The notes under the pieces are model-generated. The model saw nothing but the letters and a program-made list of their open reading frames with translations. It had not been told where the DNA came from and did not search any database. A DNA stretch of 64,000 nucleotides. Source: Nicotiana tabacum. Lineage: Eukaryota > Streptophyta > Magnoliopsida > Solanales > Solanaceae. The stretch is from the NCBI RefSeq assembly GCF_000715075.1, contig NC_134101.1, positions 138,212,237 through 138,276,236 on the forward strand, read 5' to 3'. This document shows positions 22,457 to 35,722 of this stretch, piece by piece. The translations under genes were made by a program, and so were the position numbers. The stretch's first letter is position 1, and each line of letters begins with the position of its first letter.

Positions 22457-25388
22457 TGTCACGACCCAAACCGAAGAGCCGCGACGGGCACCGGGTGCCT
22501 TACTCAACCGAGTACCAACATAACATATCTTTCTTATTATACTATCTTGAGTAAATGAGCCAGAAACCCGTCATAAGACAACAAGAATAAAACATAAGGG
22601 AATACTCAACATATGACGACCCAACATGATATACAAAGTTATACATGTGACATACGGGCCTATAAGGCCGACATGACCATTTGTAAACTCAACACATAGG
22701 CCAACACGACCATACAAGTATCCATAAACCTGACATCTGTCTACAAGCCTCTAAGAGTACATAAAATCATAAAGGTCGGGATAGGGCCCCGCCATACCAA
22801 TCAATACATATCCAAAGCATACTGACCAAATAGGCAACTCCGGAGTAAGTGGAGTGCACCAACACCTCCGCTGAGCTGATAGCCTACTCGGAGGAATGTC
22901 AACCTATCAATTGGACCTGCGGGCATGAAACGCAGCGTCCCCAGGCAAAAAGGACGTCAGTACAAATAAAGTACTAAGTATGTAAGGCAAGAAAGCATAA
23001 ATAAAAACAGTAATATAAAAAGAGATAGGGGAGATACAACATGTAACATCTGCGTGCCTCTGGGGGCTACTGACATGAAATGCATAATACATATATATAT
23101 ACATAAACTTTTAAAAACATATGCCTCTGTAGGCATTATCATCATCATCATATCGTACCCGGCCTCAAAGAGGACTCGGTAAAAATGTACCCGGCCATCA
23201 TAAGGCTCGGTAGAATCGTACCCGGCCATGTGGAGCTCATTAACCCAACTGATCAGTGGTTGCACAATAGGTGCCATACCCGGTCGACTATAGCGCGGCT
23301 CGGTAGATTAAAGTAGATACATATATAATGCATGTTGGACTCATAGAATTACGTTCTAAACTTTTCGGAGTGATGTAAGGTCATTGCACCTTCGATTAAT
23401 ATTATGGACATCCCTACCATCAATATGAGACTTAGTAGGATTTAAGGATCATACACACTTGCTTAGAATAACTTTATAAGGAAAGAACAACATGGAAAAC
23501 CTTAGTTTCTAGGAGTAGATCCGTTATGAATTAGCATACCATTTATGTTCGTTTCACTTTAGATCATGCCAATAGAAAGAAGTAAGTGCCTTAACATACC
23601 TTAACCATGGTGAGTCCTTAATACCTCCTAATCTACTCTTCAAACAACTCAACTCAATCTACCATTGCATAAGAAGATTCAAAATCAGTGTTGAATAAAG
23701 GCTAAGTCTGCAACTTAAACTTGTAGTTCGTTTATATAAATTCGGGCAGCATCTCCCCTAAAACAAAGCCTCATCCAATACCACATACCAACAATAATTA
23801 CTAGAGAAATCCAGCAATACATATTTATCAATAACAAGACACCATAAAACAACAACAAGTCATAACTATTTTACGACGAGCAACAAGCTCCAATTGGAAT
23901 TCGTATACCCGATATCATCCCTTATAGACTTTTTACTTTAACTTAATAGTATCATTAACATGATAATGAAGTCATTTATCAATAATTCCAGTCTTATACC
24001 ATATATCCATAACAAAGAAAATGATCCACAACTCCAATTATTCTTAATTAGTAACTTTATACACTAGTTCATGTCTAGTTCATCCATTTAACTTAACCAA
24101 TGCCAAGATAACCTTAAGCGCCTGTAGGAACACAATATAATTACCTTCTACAGTGTATGCAAGTTGAAATCCATGTTATATTTAGACTACAACATCCCAA
24201 CACACCCCAATCAATTCATACCAAAAACGACGACTATAGTAGTGTCCAACGCCCCGAAAATATTACAAAGAATGACTAATCCATCATTTCGCCATTAGGT
24301 GGTATTTCTCCACACAATTTATCTTCCAAAAAGTCCATTAAATAGCAGCAAAATATACTACCCAAAAGCTACACGAAACAGCCCACAAAACAGTCCATTA
24401 CAAATCAAATAACTCGAACCCACGGCTTCCGATCACCGTCCCGTGAATTCTAACTATTATGAAATAAATTAATCAATATTCCTTGATGTTTAAGAGCTTG
24501 GAACCAGAAATTAGGCATTTTTATTAACTTCAAAATACCTTCCAAAACTCAAACTACAAAGAAAAAGAGAGGCAATATAGCAATACTTACGTTGTGGGGA
24601 TCGTTCTAGTGTTATTACTTCTAGATTTCATGCCCGGGATGATGGTATTGTTTGAAACCCTTGTAGAGAGATTAAAGGTGATGTTAGGGGTCTTATTTGG
24701 TCGTGCTCTCTGGAAATATGCAGAAACAGACAAGATAAAGGAGATAATCTCCATTTTGTTGAAAAGTCAAAAGATGCTACTTGGTACCCTATAATTGGCT
24801 CGTCTTCCAACGCTTATAACTTTTTATCCGGGTGTCGTGTGAGCAAACAGTTAAGAGTGTTGGAAACTAAATTTCAAGACCTTCAATTTGGTATATAATA
24901 TGTCCCAAAAAGACCTCATATAGCACACGAAATTTATTACTCAAAAAACTTCATTACAAGACAAATCCTTAGTCGGTTTTTCCGCAACTTAAATCCGATT
25001 TTTCTCAAACTTTATACTTCATATACAAACATCATATATAGTCATATCATGACTTTAAACTCATTTAAATCATGATTAAAAAGTCTCATATTCATCTTAA
25101 CTTGCTTAACACTTCGGCAAACCTTTCTTGTCCTTATAGAAGGATTTCATCCTTTTCGAGTTTATGTTAGATAATCTTATAATGATAGTAACGTATAAAG
25201 TACGGGGTGGAACAACATATACCCTTATAAACATTTATATTTGAATATAACTCTTAAAGTCTTGCAAAAAAAATATGGGACATAACACCATTAAATCACT
25301 TTATATACTTTCCAAGAGGATCTCATTTCTGAGCTTACATCAACGGACTTACGACGTACTTTCACGTACAAAAACATGGGTTGTAAAA
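22457..25388 (-). repeat. 3' LTR of the gypsy element
   Basis: 2932 bp. Left end tgtcacgacccaaaccg; right end gggttgtaaaa, where the usual aca is mutated to aaa. Scattered substitutions and small indels relative to 29856-32774. Confidence 0.9.
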
Positions 25389-28300
25389 TTATTCTCCCCT
25401 TTGAAGCATTCTTCCTCGAATGTTGACTGATGCGCTTCTCATTCTCATACCATTTGGCTCTTTATGAATACTTTAATATTGTCCTTTGTCATCTAGGTAA
25501 TTGTTCTGTGAATAAATTTAAAAACCAGAGCATTCCCCCCTTTAGGCCTATTCTCACCTCGCGAATTATGGCCGGAGTTCTTCCAATCTCGTAACTTCGA
25601 CGACCTTCTATGATGTATCCTATATGACTATGTCCTTTTATGCACGACTTTTCTCTCTTTCTTTCCTCCAGGTTTTTGCCAATCTCTTGGCTTCAGTTTG
25701 TGAATACATATATAGAACTATGACATAATGTCCCTCTAGGCATATATAGGTATACTTAAGCTCTTCGCTTGGTACTTTGATGAATGTACGACTATTGCTA
25801 TATTTTGTTTTATAGCCTTGGTATTATTACCGAGGTGTGCTACATAACTCTAGGTTACTTTCTCATTGCTTGTCCCATAACGTGCTGGCGCAACCCTGCC
25901 ACATTAGGAACATATAATCGACCTTAATATTTGAGGACTCCATCTCACCCTGCCACATTAGGAACATATAATTGACCTCGATATCCGATGACTCCATCTC
26001 CTGTAATTTGAAAGTCTTCTCCTTTTGAGGGGTTGTATCTCTATAATGATCTAGCACATGATATTCATACTGGCATTCCTTCACTTCAGTTACTAAAGAG
26101 GAGGTTTTCATGTCCTAAATAGTAACTCTGGTACCACCTGCATCTAGTAATCGAATTCCAAGATTAGCTAGCAGATGAATCTCACAAGCTATCTCACTCT
26201 TCTATGCCTGTAAATATGATAGGCTACACATAGATCTAAGATTGAGGGTGTTGACTACTACATTTACCTTCCTTGGATGATATAAAATATAAACATCATA
26301 GTCTTTCACCAACTCCAACTATCGCCTCAGATGTAATACATTGTCACTAAGGCTCACGTCTTATCGGAGAACATCTGAAGTGATTTTCTTGATGCACCTA
26401 GGGACGATACTATACTTTAATGACTGCATTTTCATAACATCCTAACGTATTCATCTTAGGGGGGCATTCTAATACCGTACCATCTATGAAATCCTTTTTC
26501 TTTAAATCATTACTCAATCGAAGGCCCAAACATCATTCTCTTAACTAACACAATTACACTCTTATTCTAATACCAGGGCAGTATTCCATCTCTTCTAATT
26601 GCTCATGTTCTTAGACTCCTCTGAGTTCATTCAGAGTGTACCGAGCTTTCTATAGCTCATGGAAAGCATCAGCTCTCTTGTTTTGACAGGTTTAATCATG
26701 AGACCTTGACTATTATTGTCACCTTCTCACTCACATTTACCATACTTACCTTTAAATCTCGCACCGTATCTTCTATCGATTTCATAACCTCCCTTCTACA
26801 TTGGTGGAATTCACATCCATACCTTAAATCTCTACTATAATACTTGCAACCCTGGTGCATACATAATCTGGTGGGAGCTTCGTATTAACGTCTTATGAGG
26901 CTGGTACTCTTCTAATTGCTTTATTATAGAGCTTTATAGAATATAATTGTTGTATTATCTCTTTTATATCTCTGCTATTAAAAGTGTTCCTACTATGGTT
27001 TGAGTCACGATTTCTATAATCATCTAGGTCTAACAATCGGACTCATGATGTAACTTTCGAGCTTCCTCTTCCTTCTCAGCCTTTAATTAAGCTTAGGCTA
27101 TCCTCCAATCTCCAGCTTAGGGTATTAGCTATTACATTAGCCTTTCATGGACTCTATGTAGCATCAATGATATAATCTTCTAACAATTCAAGCCTTTATA
27201 GGTGACGTGGACTTAATTCTTTCTTTTAACTTATACCAGAGTCTCCTATAGCTGTATGAATGTCAACATATATGCTGCATGGATATAACTCTGAAGTCTT
27301 AAGTGCATTCACAATGTAATTAACACTGGATTATTGATTGAATAATTTCTTTCGTGCCTTCTCAGCATTTTTTTTAAATGTAAGCAATCACTTTTCCTGG
27401 TTGTTATGCCACTTGTTGCATGAATACTTGGCTTATCTTATTGCCCACCAATACTTGAATTTCCTATAACTCATATGATCTCAAATATCACTTTTGACTT
27501 CCCGTTCATTAGTAACGATAGGTGCCACTTTCTTATGGAGTGTATACCATATTGTAGTGAGACTGTTGTTACAAGACCTTTTCTTCTTTATATCGTTATG
27601 CTTAAGTTGAAGCCTTCTTCCTTATTTTCTCAGCTAGTCTTTCTTTGTAGTACTTAAGGAGACCTTCTGGATCTTGTAAAGTTATGATCTCGGTATACTG
27701 TATACCCGAAGGAATTTTCGATGTTCTTACTCGCCTACAAACATCCTTAGTTACATACCTCGTGCCCTTGGGCTTGTAGGGTTACTTGTAAACTCAGATT
27801 TTTGATTGTTTCCTTAGTGGCACTCTCCATTATTTCCATAACACTTATACGATACCTTTAGTAACCCAACTCCTAGCTGAATATTTCTCAAGGTTACGAC
27901 ATTATATCTGCGAGACTAAATTTACTAGATTAGGATTCACTACGTTTATCATGCATGATCTGCTGATTTGCTTATAAACTCTTGTATAGCCATAACTTGG
28001 CTCTTCTTGAATCAACTACAAACTACTCGTTGGTCCATTCCCATATCTATATTCCGCGTAATCTCTCTTTAGTTATTTACTTTGTCTTAAGTTACCTCTT
28101 GTATTGGCTCATTATGTATCAAGTGTTCATTTGCACTTATTTATCAATATCATCGGGAGCGCAACCCTTACCGCTTCTCTCTAGTGTCATGCCTGCATAA
28201 TGTTCTAGAGTCATATCATATCTATAGGATCTGAATAGATACTATCTCATTCCTTTCACCCTTTTACCGCATTTCTCCTTTACTATTCCATAGTTACCTC

Positions 28301-29839
28301 TTCATCTTGCCATTTTTTTCATATTTTCACTAACATCTTACTCGCCTTGCTAACCTCTCTATACTGGGGATAATTAAATTTATTAAGCACAAGGGTGATA
28401 CTTAGCGTAACTAGCACACTTACTCCCTTAAGCTTAACTCTGCTCCACGTGCTTGCTTTAGGAAATCATCTTCCTGAATGAACCTTGAAGGTTATTATTT
28501 TTTTTGTCCATTCTATTATTGCCGGAATGTTATCTCTGAAATTCTCATGATATCAATCATTATAAAATCCTTCAGTCCCTAATTTATATTTAGTTTATCT
28601 TGTTCACCAGCCCATACTGATTTTTATTACTCTGGGGTCTAACCTTTCCTCCTGGTAATCACGTTGAAGTCACCAACTCATTTCTCGAAATAAGGATATG
28701 ACTTTATGTCTTATACTCTTTTATTGCCTCAAGTCCTGCCACCTCTTGTATTTTTCCTTCACTTGACTATAGACTCTGTCATCGTGTCATATTTTGATTT
28801 AATGTTATCACCCATATATTACATCTTACTCAGGATGCTTCATTTACTCTCTTCTTATTCTCCGGATAATATCTTTATCTATCACTTTATTCTGAAAACT
28901 CTAACAAAATGTTCTTTCCCTTTTAGCTCCCCTTGCTTCATCTCACTAGCTCTTCGGAATGCCTAACATTCTCCCTTTTTTTTACTCGGGGTTGGAGTCA
29001 TACTAAGGTAAATATTTATCCCTTCTAGGATCCCACTGCCTATCTTCTGAAATTTCTGAATATTTCAGTATTCATATCTGATTGTACTATTCTAAAGCTC
29101 ACCATCTAGGTGTCTCACAAGGAGATCTATTACCACATTTGCACTATCCTTCGGATACATTAGTTAATGATAACAATCCATCCATAATTTTTGGTTACTC
29201 TAACCCGAATTGGATCTTGATATCACCTTCTTCTTTTAAACTATATTTGTTAGCTCCCATAGGGCACACCTGAGATGTGTGTGGTCAATTGTATATATCA
29301 CCGTTAACATTGAAGGTAACACCAATACTTACATTTCTCTGCCTGAATTGTAAATACTGATAATCTTCATTAACTAGGTACCTCGTACCCTTCGTCATCT
29401 TGCTTGTTTTACTTGCTGAAACTTGTGTCTACTTTCCGATTCACTTATTCCTTTTTACCATACGAGTGGATAGATATTCTTGCCTTATGGCTCCTTATCA
29501 AGAAGCTTACACATCTTAGAACACACATGATCTGCTGAAGACCCCACATTTGCTCATCAAAAGCATGGTGCAAAATCGAGTTCCTCTGACTCAACTCTTC
29601 CACAACCACAGTCAATGTCATACCAACTGTTTATTTAGATGAGGTATCGTTGTATTACGAATATAATAAAATTTAGAAGTTTGAATTCTTACAATTGAGC
29701 TCTACAACACGATCTAGAGCAAGAAAAAAGAGTGACAGTCCTAAATGCCCTGTAGCTTCATGCTTATAAGTGTGGTGCACAACACACCCATAAACAATAT
29801 TCTACTAGACACGGCTTGTAGACTCCGTAGGACAGAACT
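25389..29839 (-). pseudogene. Decayed gypsy gag-pol
   Basis: No frame is open for more than about 80 codons. Recognisable minus-strand fragments: at 26111-26010 SSLVTEVKECQYEYHVLDHY, the RNase H/integrase linker typical of these elements; at about 26333-26237 an RNase H segment LELVKDYDVYILYHP with a stop in place of the usual Trp before it; at about 27220-27120 a second RNase H-like segment (RLELLEDYIIDA). Finding the same RNase H segment twice implies internal duplication or a chimeric interior. Gag was not recognised near the primer site. The region is a relic and no product is expected. Confidence 0.75.
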
Positions 29840-29851
29840 GCTCTGATACCA
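29840..29851 (-). other. Primer binding site (tRNA-iMet type) of the gypsy element
   Basis: gctctgatacca on plus, TGGTATCAGAGC on minus, the standard plant initiator-Met primer site, 4 bases inside the 5' LTR boundary. It fixes the element's orientation as minus. Confidence 0.9.
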
Positions 29852-29855
29852 CTTC

Positions 29856-32774
29856 TGTCATGACCCAAACCGAAGGGCCGCGACGGGCACCCGGTGCCTT
29901 ACTCAACCGAGACCAACATAACATATCTTTCTTATTATACTATCTTGAGTAAATGAGCCAGAAACCCGTCATGACATAACAAGAATAAAACATAAGGGAA
30001 TACTCAACATATGACGACCCAACATGATATACAAACTTATACATGTGACATACGGGCCTATAAGGCCGACATGACCATTTGTAAACTCAACACATAGGCC
30101 AACAAGGCCATACAAGTATCCATAAACCTGACATCTGTCTACAAGTCTCTGAGAGTACATAAAATCATAAAGGTCGGGATAGGGCCCCGCCATACCAATC
30201 AATACATATCCAAAGCATACTGACCAAATAGGCAACTCCGGAGCAAGTGGAGTGCACCAACACCTCCGCTGAGCTGATAGCCTACTCGGAGGTGCCAACC
30301 TATCAATTGGGACTTGCGGGTATGAAATGCAGTGTCCCCAAGCAAAAGGGATGTCAGTACAAATAAAGTACCGAGTATGTAAGGTAGGAAAGCATAAACA
30401 AAAACAGTAATATAAAGAGAGATAGATGAGATACAACCTATAACATCTGCGTGCCTCTGGGGCTACTAACATGAAATGCATAATACATATATATACATAA
30501 ACTTTTAAAAACATACGACTCTGTAGGCATCATCACATCGTACCCAGCCTTAAAGAGGACTCGGTAAAAACGTACCCGGCCATCATAAGGCTCGGTAGAA
30601 TCGTACCTGTCCATGTGGAGCTCGTTAACCCAACTGATCAGTGGTTGCACAATAGGTGCCGTACCCGGCCAACTATAGCGCGGCTCGGTAGATTAAAGTA
30701 GATACATATATAATGCATGTTGGACTCATAGAATCACGTTCTAAACCTTTCGGAGTGACGTAAGGTCATTGCATCTTCGATTAACATTATGGACATCCCT
30801 ACCATCAATATGAACCTTAGTAGGATTTAAGGATCATACACACTTGCTTAGAATAACTTTATAAGGAAATAACAACATGGACAACCTTAGTTTTTAGGAG
30901 TAGATCCGTTATGAATTAGCATACCGTTTATGTTCGTTTTACTTTAGATCATGCCAATAGAAAGAAGTAAATGCCTTAACATACCTTAACCATGGTGAGT
31001 CCTTAATACCTCCCAAGCTACTCTTCAAACAACTCAACTCAATCTACCATTGCATAAGGAGATTCAAAATTTGTATTGAATAAAGGCTAAGTCTGCAACT
31101 TAAACTTGTTGTTCGTTTATATAAATTCGGGCATCATCTCCCCTAAAACAAGAGCCTCCTCCAATACCATATACCAACAACAATTACCAGAGAAATCCAT
31201 CAATACATAATTATCAATAACAAGACACCATAAAACAACAACAAGTCATAACTATTTTACGACGAGCGACATGCTCCAATTGGAATTCGTATACCCCATA
31301 TCATCCCTTATAGACTTTTTGCTTTAACTTAATAGTATCATTAACATGATAATGAAGTCATTCATCAATAATTCCAGCCTTATACCATATATCCATAACA
31401 AAGAAAATGATCCACAACTCCAATTATTCTTAATTAGCAACTTTATACACTAGTTCATGTCTAGTTCATCTATTTAACATAACCAATGCCAAGGTAACCT
31501 TAAGCGCCTGTAGGAACACAATATAATTACCTGCTAAAGTGGATGCAAGTCGAAATCCATGTTATATTTAGATTACAACAGCCCAACACACCCTAATCAA
31601 TTCATACCAAAAACGACGACTATAGTAGTGTCCAACGCCCCGAAAATATTACAAAGAATGACTAATCCATCATTTCGCCATTAGGTGGTATTTCTCCACA
31701 CAATTTATCTTCCAAAAAGTCCATTAAATAGCAGCAAAATATACTACCCAAAAGCTACACGAAACAGCCCACAAAACAGTCCATTACAAATCAAATAACT
31801 CGAACCCACGGCTTCCGATCACTGTCCCGTGAGTTCTAATTATTATGAAATAAATTAATCAATCTTACTTGATGTTTAAGAGCATGAAACCAGAAATTAG
31901 GCATTTTTATTAACTTCAAAATACCTTCCAAAACTCAAACTACAAAGAAAAAGAGAGGCAATATAGCAATACTTACGTTGTGGGGATCGTTCTAGTGTTA
32001 TTGCTTCTTGATTTCGTGTCCGGGATGATGGTATTATTTGAAACTCTTGTAGAGAGCTTAAGGGTAATGCTAGGGGTCTTATTTGGTCGTGTCTCTGGAA
32101 ATATGCAGAAACAGACGAGATAAAGGAGATAATCTCCATTTTGTTGAAAAGTCAAAAGGTGCTACTTGGCACCTTATAATTGGCTCGTCTTCCAACGCTT
32201 ATAACTTTTTATCTGGGTGTCGTATGAGCAAACAGTTAAGAGAGTTGGAAACTACATTCAAAGACCTTCAATTTGGTATATAATTTGTCCCCAAAAGACC
32301 TCATATAGTACACGAAATTTATTACTCAAAAAGCTTCATTACAAGGTAAATCCTTAGTCGGTTTTTCCGCAACTTAAATCCGATTTTTATCAAACTTTAT
32401 ACTTCATATACAAACATCATATATATCATATCATGGCATTAAACTCATTTAAATCATGACTAAAAAGTCTCATAGTCATCTTAACTTGCTTAACACTTCG
32501 GCAAACCTTTCTTGTCTTTGTAGAAGGATTTCATCCTTTTTGAGTTTACATTAGATAATCATATAATGATAGTAACGTCTGAAGTACGGGGGTGTAACAA
32601 CTTGTACCCTTATAAATATTTATCCTTGAATATTAACTCTTAAAGTCTTGTAAAAAATATATGGGACGTAACACCATTAAATCACTTTATATACTTTCCA
32701 AGAGGATCTCATTTCTGAGCTTACATCAACGGACTTACGACGTACTTTCATGTACAAAAATATGGGTTGTAACA
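29856..32774 (-). repeat. 5' LTR of the gypsy element
   Basis: 2919 bp, tgtcatgacccaaaccg to gggttgtaaca. It should hold the element promoter on the minus strand; none was pinpointed. Confidence 0.9.
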
Positions 32775-33239
32775 ATTTGAACCATAACTCCTTTTGTCAA
32801 ATCGAAAGTATCACACACACAATATTATTAAGTAGCGAAACAATCCAATGTAGAGCTTTAGAACTTTTATGGCTATGTGCTACTCCTGATTTCATGAATA
32901 TTTATAAGACCAGCCTTTTAAGTCTTATTCGAAGCGGCACCACTTCATATTCATATAGGTGAAATTTAAACTTTATATCTCTGTTACTCAGACATTTGCT
33001 AATTCCATTAAGAATTAATTCAACCTCTTCAAAGTAATAGTTTGCACTTTCAAGTTTGTCATTGTAATAGCTCTGTAGCTTCTCATATAACAGTAAGCAG
33101 TACATTAGAATTAAGGCTCCTAAGAGAAGATCAGTGCTTAAACAACACAAATAACTTGTTATTACCCTTTGAACTTATATTATTAGAGTGTATACTAACT
33201 CAAACTTGGGTTCCCATCACTTGTGTTTTAATTTAAGAG

Positions 33240-33390
33240 TTTCAGCCCTATTCCTTCACTAGTATGTTGTACAGCTTCTTTTGGCAATGCCTTAGTAAGT
33301 GGATCAGCCAAATTTTACATTGTATTATGAGCTACGCACATTGTAGTCTCACTATCACAGAATATAGAAATGGCTGACATATAATTAAAT
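33240..33390 (-). pseudogene. Copia RNase H remnant
   Basis: Minus-strand translation gives AISIFCDSETTMCVAHN, then a stop, then NLADPLTKALPKEAVQHT. These are the two conserved ends of a copia RNase H, with the middle deleted. It abuts the truncated 5' LTR, so most of gag-pol was lost by one internal deletion. 22332-22456 and 32775-33239 are the same element's sequence downstream of pol and match the layout of the element at 36886-44669. Confidence 0.8.
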
Positions 33391-33493
33391 ATCTATATAA
33401 TAATATATATTACACATACTTTTAGAAGTATGTCAAATACTCATTCTATATGACTTAGTGGGCTTAGCCTTTTAAGGCCTCAAAAGAGACTTA

Positions 33494-34465
33494 AGCCTCA
33501 TTTATTTTTTTTAAGATTAAGACGTCTAAATCTGAATACACATCTGAATATCAAGATATGTACTAAGATCAAGATATTCGAATTTGAATACACATCTGAA
33601 TATATTAAGATGTGTATTAAGACCTGAATACTAAAAATTAAGACTGTTTGATTTTTAACATCTGAATGCATAAAATTTATCTTTATTTGAAAAATAATAA
33701 ACATAAAATTCAAATGAATAGTAACTAATCTAATATTGTATCAATAAAATATATAATTTTTTTAAAAATATGATAGTTGTTGGTGGTGATGGCTAACGGG
33801 TGAATGTCGACTAGAGGCGGTGGTTGGTGGTAGTTTTGGTTGATGTGGTTCATGCTAGTAGCTACTAACGATTGATAGTGGTGACGATTACGATTGAGGA
33901 TGGCGGTGGTGGGTGGTGATAGTTAATAATGGCGGGTGGTGGTTTGTAATTGAGGAAGGTAGTGGTAGGTTATAATGATCGGCGGTGCTAGCTATGGTTG
34001 TTAATGGTGTTGGAGTGGTTGGTTGTGGTGGTTGAGGTGGATAAGTTTTGACTATAGGTGAGAATGATGGTGGTCGGAGTGGTGGGGATGGTGGATGGTG
34101 ATGGTCGATAATGGTGGCGACTATGATTGAGGATGATGGTGGTGGTGGTGGTTGACTATGGTGGTGGTGGTGGTGGTCGAGTATGGTGGTGGTGGTAGCA
34201 AGGTGGTAGTTGATAATGGTAGGGGGTGGCGACAGTTAATAATGAATATGTGATAACATCTTAATGAAATTAAGTCTCTATTATAGATTTTAATCATACA
34301 TACCTATTCTTACCCATTAAGAGGTTGTGAAGTAAAAAAAAATAAACACACTTAATGATTAAGATCTGAATAATTAAGATTCAGACTTTAAAAACAAACG
34401 CACTTAATATCTGAGATCTGAATGATTAAGATTCAGACCTCCATTAAGTGCAAACAAATGAGGCC
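33494..34465. mobile_element. PIF/Harbinger-like MITE
   Basis: About 972 bp with ends (a/g)gcctcatttattttt and caaacaaatgaggcc (reverse complement ggcctcatttgtttg). Flanks read gacTTA and TTAaag against gacttaaagtc in the intact LTR, so the target duplication is TTA (or CTTAA if the ends are placed one base in). Both arms carry repeated gattaagattcagacc-type phrases. The centre is a ggtggt-rich tract. No transposase. Confidence 0.75.
33778..34240 (+). repeat. GGTGGT-rich minisatellite inside the MITE
   Basis: Degenerate ggtggtggt, gatggtgg and ggttgtggtgg repeats, strongly G/T-rich on plus, purely internal to the MITE. Strand asymmetry is marked compared with the AT-rich surroundings. Confidence 0.8.
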
Positions 34466-34600
34466 TTAAAGTCACCGATGTGGGAAACCCCCACATATAC
34501 AAACTAACTATGTCTAATAAAAAGTGACTAAATTTCAATTGCTTTTGAAACCGTGGCTATTTTTCAATTACCACTTGTAAATCTAACTGTGTTTGAGTTT

Positions 34601-35284
34601 CAGCCGATTTTAGTTCCGTTATTTTAACCAAATCACCAATTTTTGAACAAGAAAATAACCAAGCCTAAAATATCTTCTTCTTTATTTTTTTAGCAAACCA
34701 CGTCAGAAGTAACGTTTGCCATCTCCCACCCCATTTATTAAACAACAAGCTATGATAGAAGAAGACACTTCTTTAAAAAATTAGATCTATATACGTACAT
34801 CATTTTAAAAAAATTAAACTTCTGAACAACAGCCAAAGTGATAAGAAAGTCAAAGCATTTAACTGATCAGAAATATGGGGCAAGAAGAAAAAAACTACTA
34901 CTGTAGTTCACACTGTTAAAATATGTGCCAATGTCTCATCTGAACTTTGAACTTATAGACTAACCAAATGTGGTCAAAGTAAACGTTGGCATTTGAAGTT
35001 AAAAATTGTTATTTGCATCATTATTGTATTCCTTTCTTAATTTGTGCTTATCTCGCTTTGATATTTTCTTATTCTTCCAAATCTCACTTTAGCATTTGAG
35101 ACTGACGTATTGGATGAATTGAATTTGACATTTTGGCAAAGATATAAAAGAAAATCGACAAAATTAGGCTTTTTCTTTAAGGGCACTCAAAAGTGTCTAT
35201 TTACACTACTTAAAGGAATCATATCTCGCACCACATATCTATCCTTTTCTCTTATTAATTCTCACCCGCTCAAAACCCAATAGC
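34601..35284. other. Intergenic DNA with a duplicated block
   Basis: No gene. About 34955-35025 (agactaaccaaatgtggtca and following) is repeated at 36575-36645 with few changes. Confidence 0.6.
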
Positions 35285-35722
35285 TAGGAGTGACAAGCGT
35301 GCGGGTCGGGTCGGATATAATTCGGGTCGAAAACGGGTAAATTATTCGATCCGACCCATATTTAATACGAATAAAAATCGGGTTAACCGGTGGATAATAT
35401 GGGTAACTTCTTGCATATGATCACTATTGGGAGAATTCTTAGTCTCCCTAACATGAAGCACCGCCTGAGGCTTTACAAATATAAAAGTTAGACCCATTGG
35501 TTATCCATTGGTTTACCATTGGTTCTTATCCATATTTGACCCGTTTTTAAAAAGTTCATTATCCAACCCATTTTTAATGGATAATATGGGTGGTTAATTG
35601 TGTTTTTTGAACCATTTTGCCACCCCTACCCGTAATGTACGCATGATTTTAAACGAAAAACCCACGACATAGGTTCAAATCCGTCCCGCACCGCACCCGC
35701 ACCGGTTCATTTGCCATCCCTA
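35285..35722. mobile_element. hAT-like MITE, target duplication not found
   Basis: Begins taggagtgacaagcgtgcgg and ends catttgccatccctA (reverse complement tagggatggcaaatg). The interior is rich in gggtcgggtcgg and its reverse. It belongs with 49293-49725 by its ends. Flanking octamers ccaatagc and ttgccagt do not match, so the boundaries or flanks have changed. Confidence 0.55.

Larger units (their letters stand above)
22457..32774 (-). mobile_element. Ty3/gypsy LTR retrotransposon with 2.9-kb LTRs
   Basis: Left LTR (3') 22457-25388 and right LTR (5') 29856-32774 are near-identical over their whole length, with ends tgtcacgaccc and gggttgtaaca. On the minus strand a tRNA-iMet type primer site, TGGTATCAGAGC, lies at 29851-29840, four bases from the 5' LTR. 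A purine tract (minus of ttattctcccctttg, 25389-25403) precedes the 3' LTR. Target duplication is atttc (22452-22456) against atttg (32775-32779), 4 of 5. It interrupts the copia remnant. The internal region is only 4.5 kb and carries no intact gene, so it is non-autonomous now. Confidence 0.9.
21800..34519 (-). mobile_element. Ty1/copia-type LTR element, deleted and nested
   Basis: Minus-orientation LTR element flanked by the 5-bp target duplication aaaag. The 3' LTR is 21800-22331 (TG..CA ends tgttagaaaac and gtctaaca), preceded on the minus strand by a purine tract (gtgggggatt). The 5' LTR is truncated (33393-34519, itself interrupted). Between them only the 3' end of pol survives, split by a gypsy element. 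The element reached its site first; the gypsy element and the Harbinger MITE inserted into it afterwards. Confidence 0.85.
33393..34519 (-). repeat. Truncated 5' LTR of the copia element, interrupted
   Basis: 33393-33493 and 34466-34519 together reproduce the last 190 or so bases of the 532-bp LTR. The terminal ctaaca has become ctaata. The interruption is the MITE at 33494-34465. Confidence 0.8.
21413..34600 (+). repeat. Palindrome-rich repeat, copy C, split by retrotransposons
   Basis: Left part 21413-21799, right part 34525-34600. Same arms and ccagcataatatactgg array as copies A and B. The break lies in the conserved phrase (t)tacatgaaaagtg / actaaatttcaattgctttt. aaaag is duplicated at 21795-21799 and 34520-34524, showing that everything between arrived by insertion. 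Confidence 0.85.
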
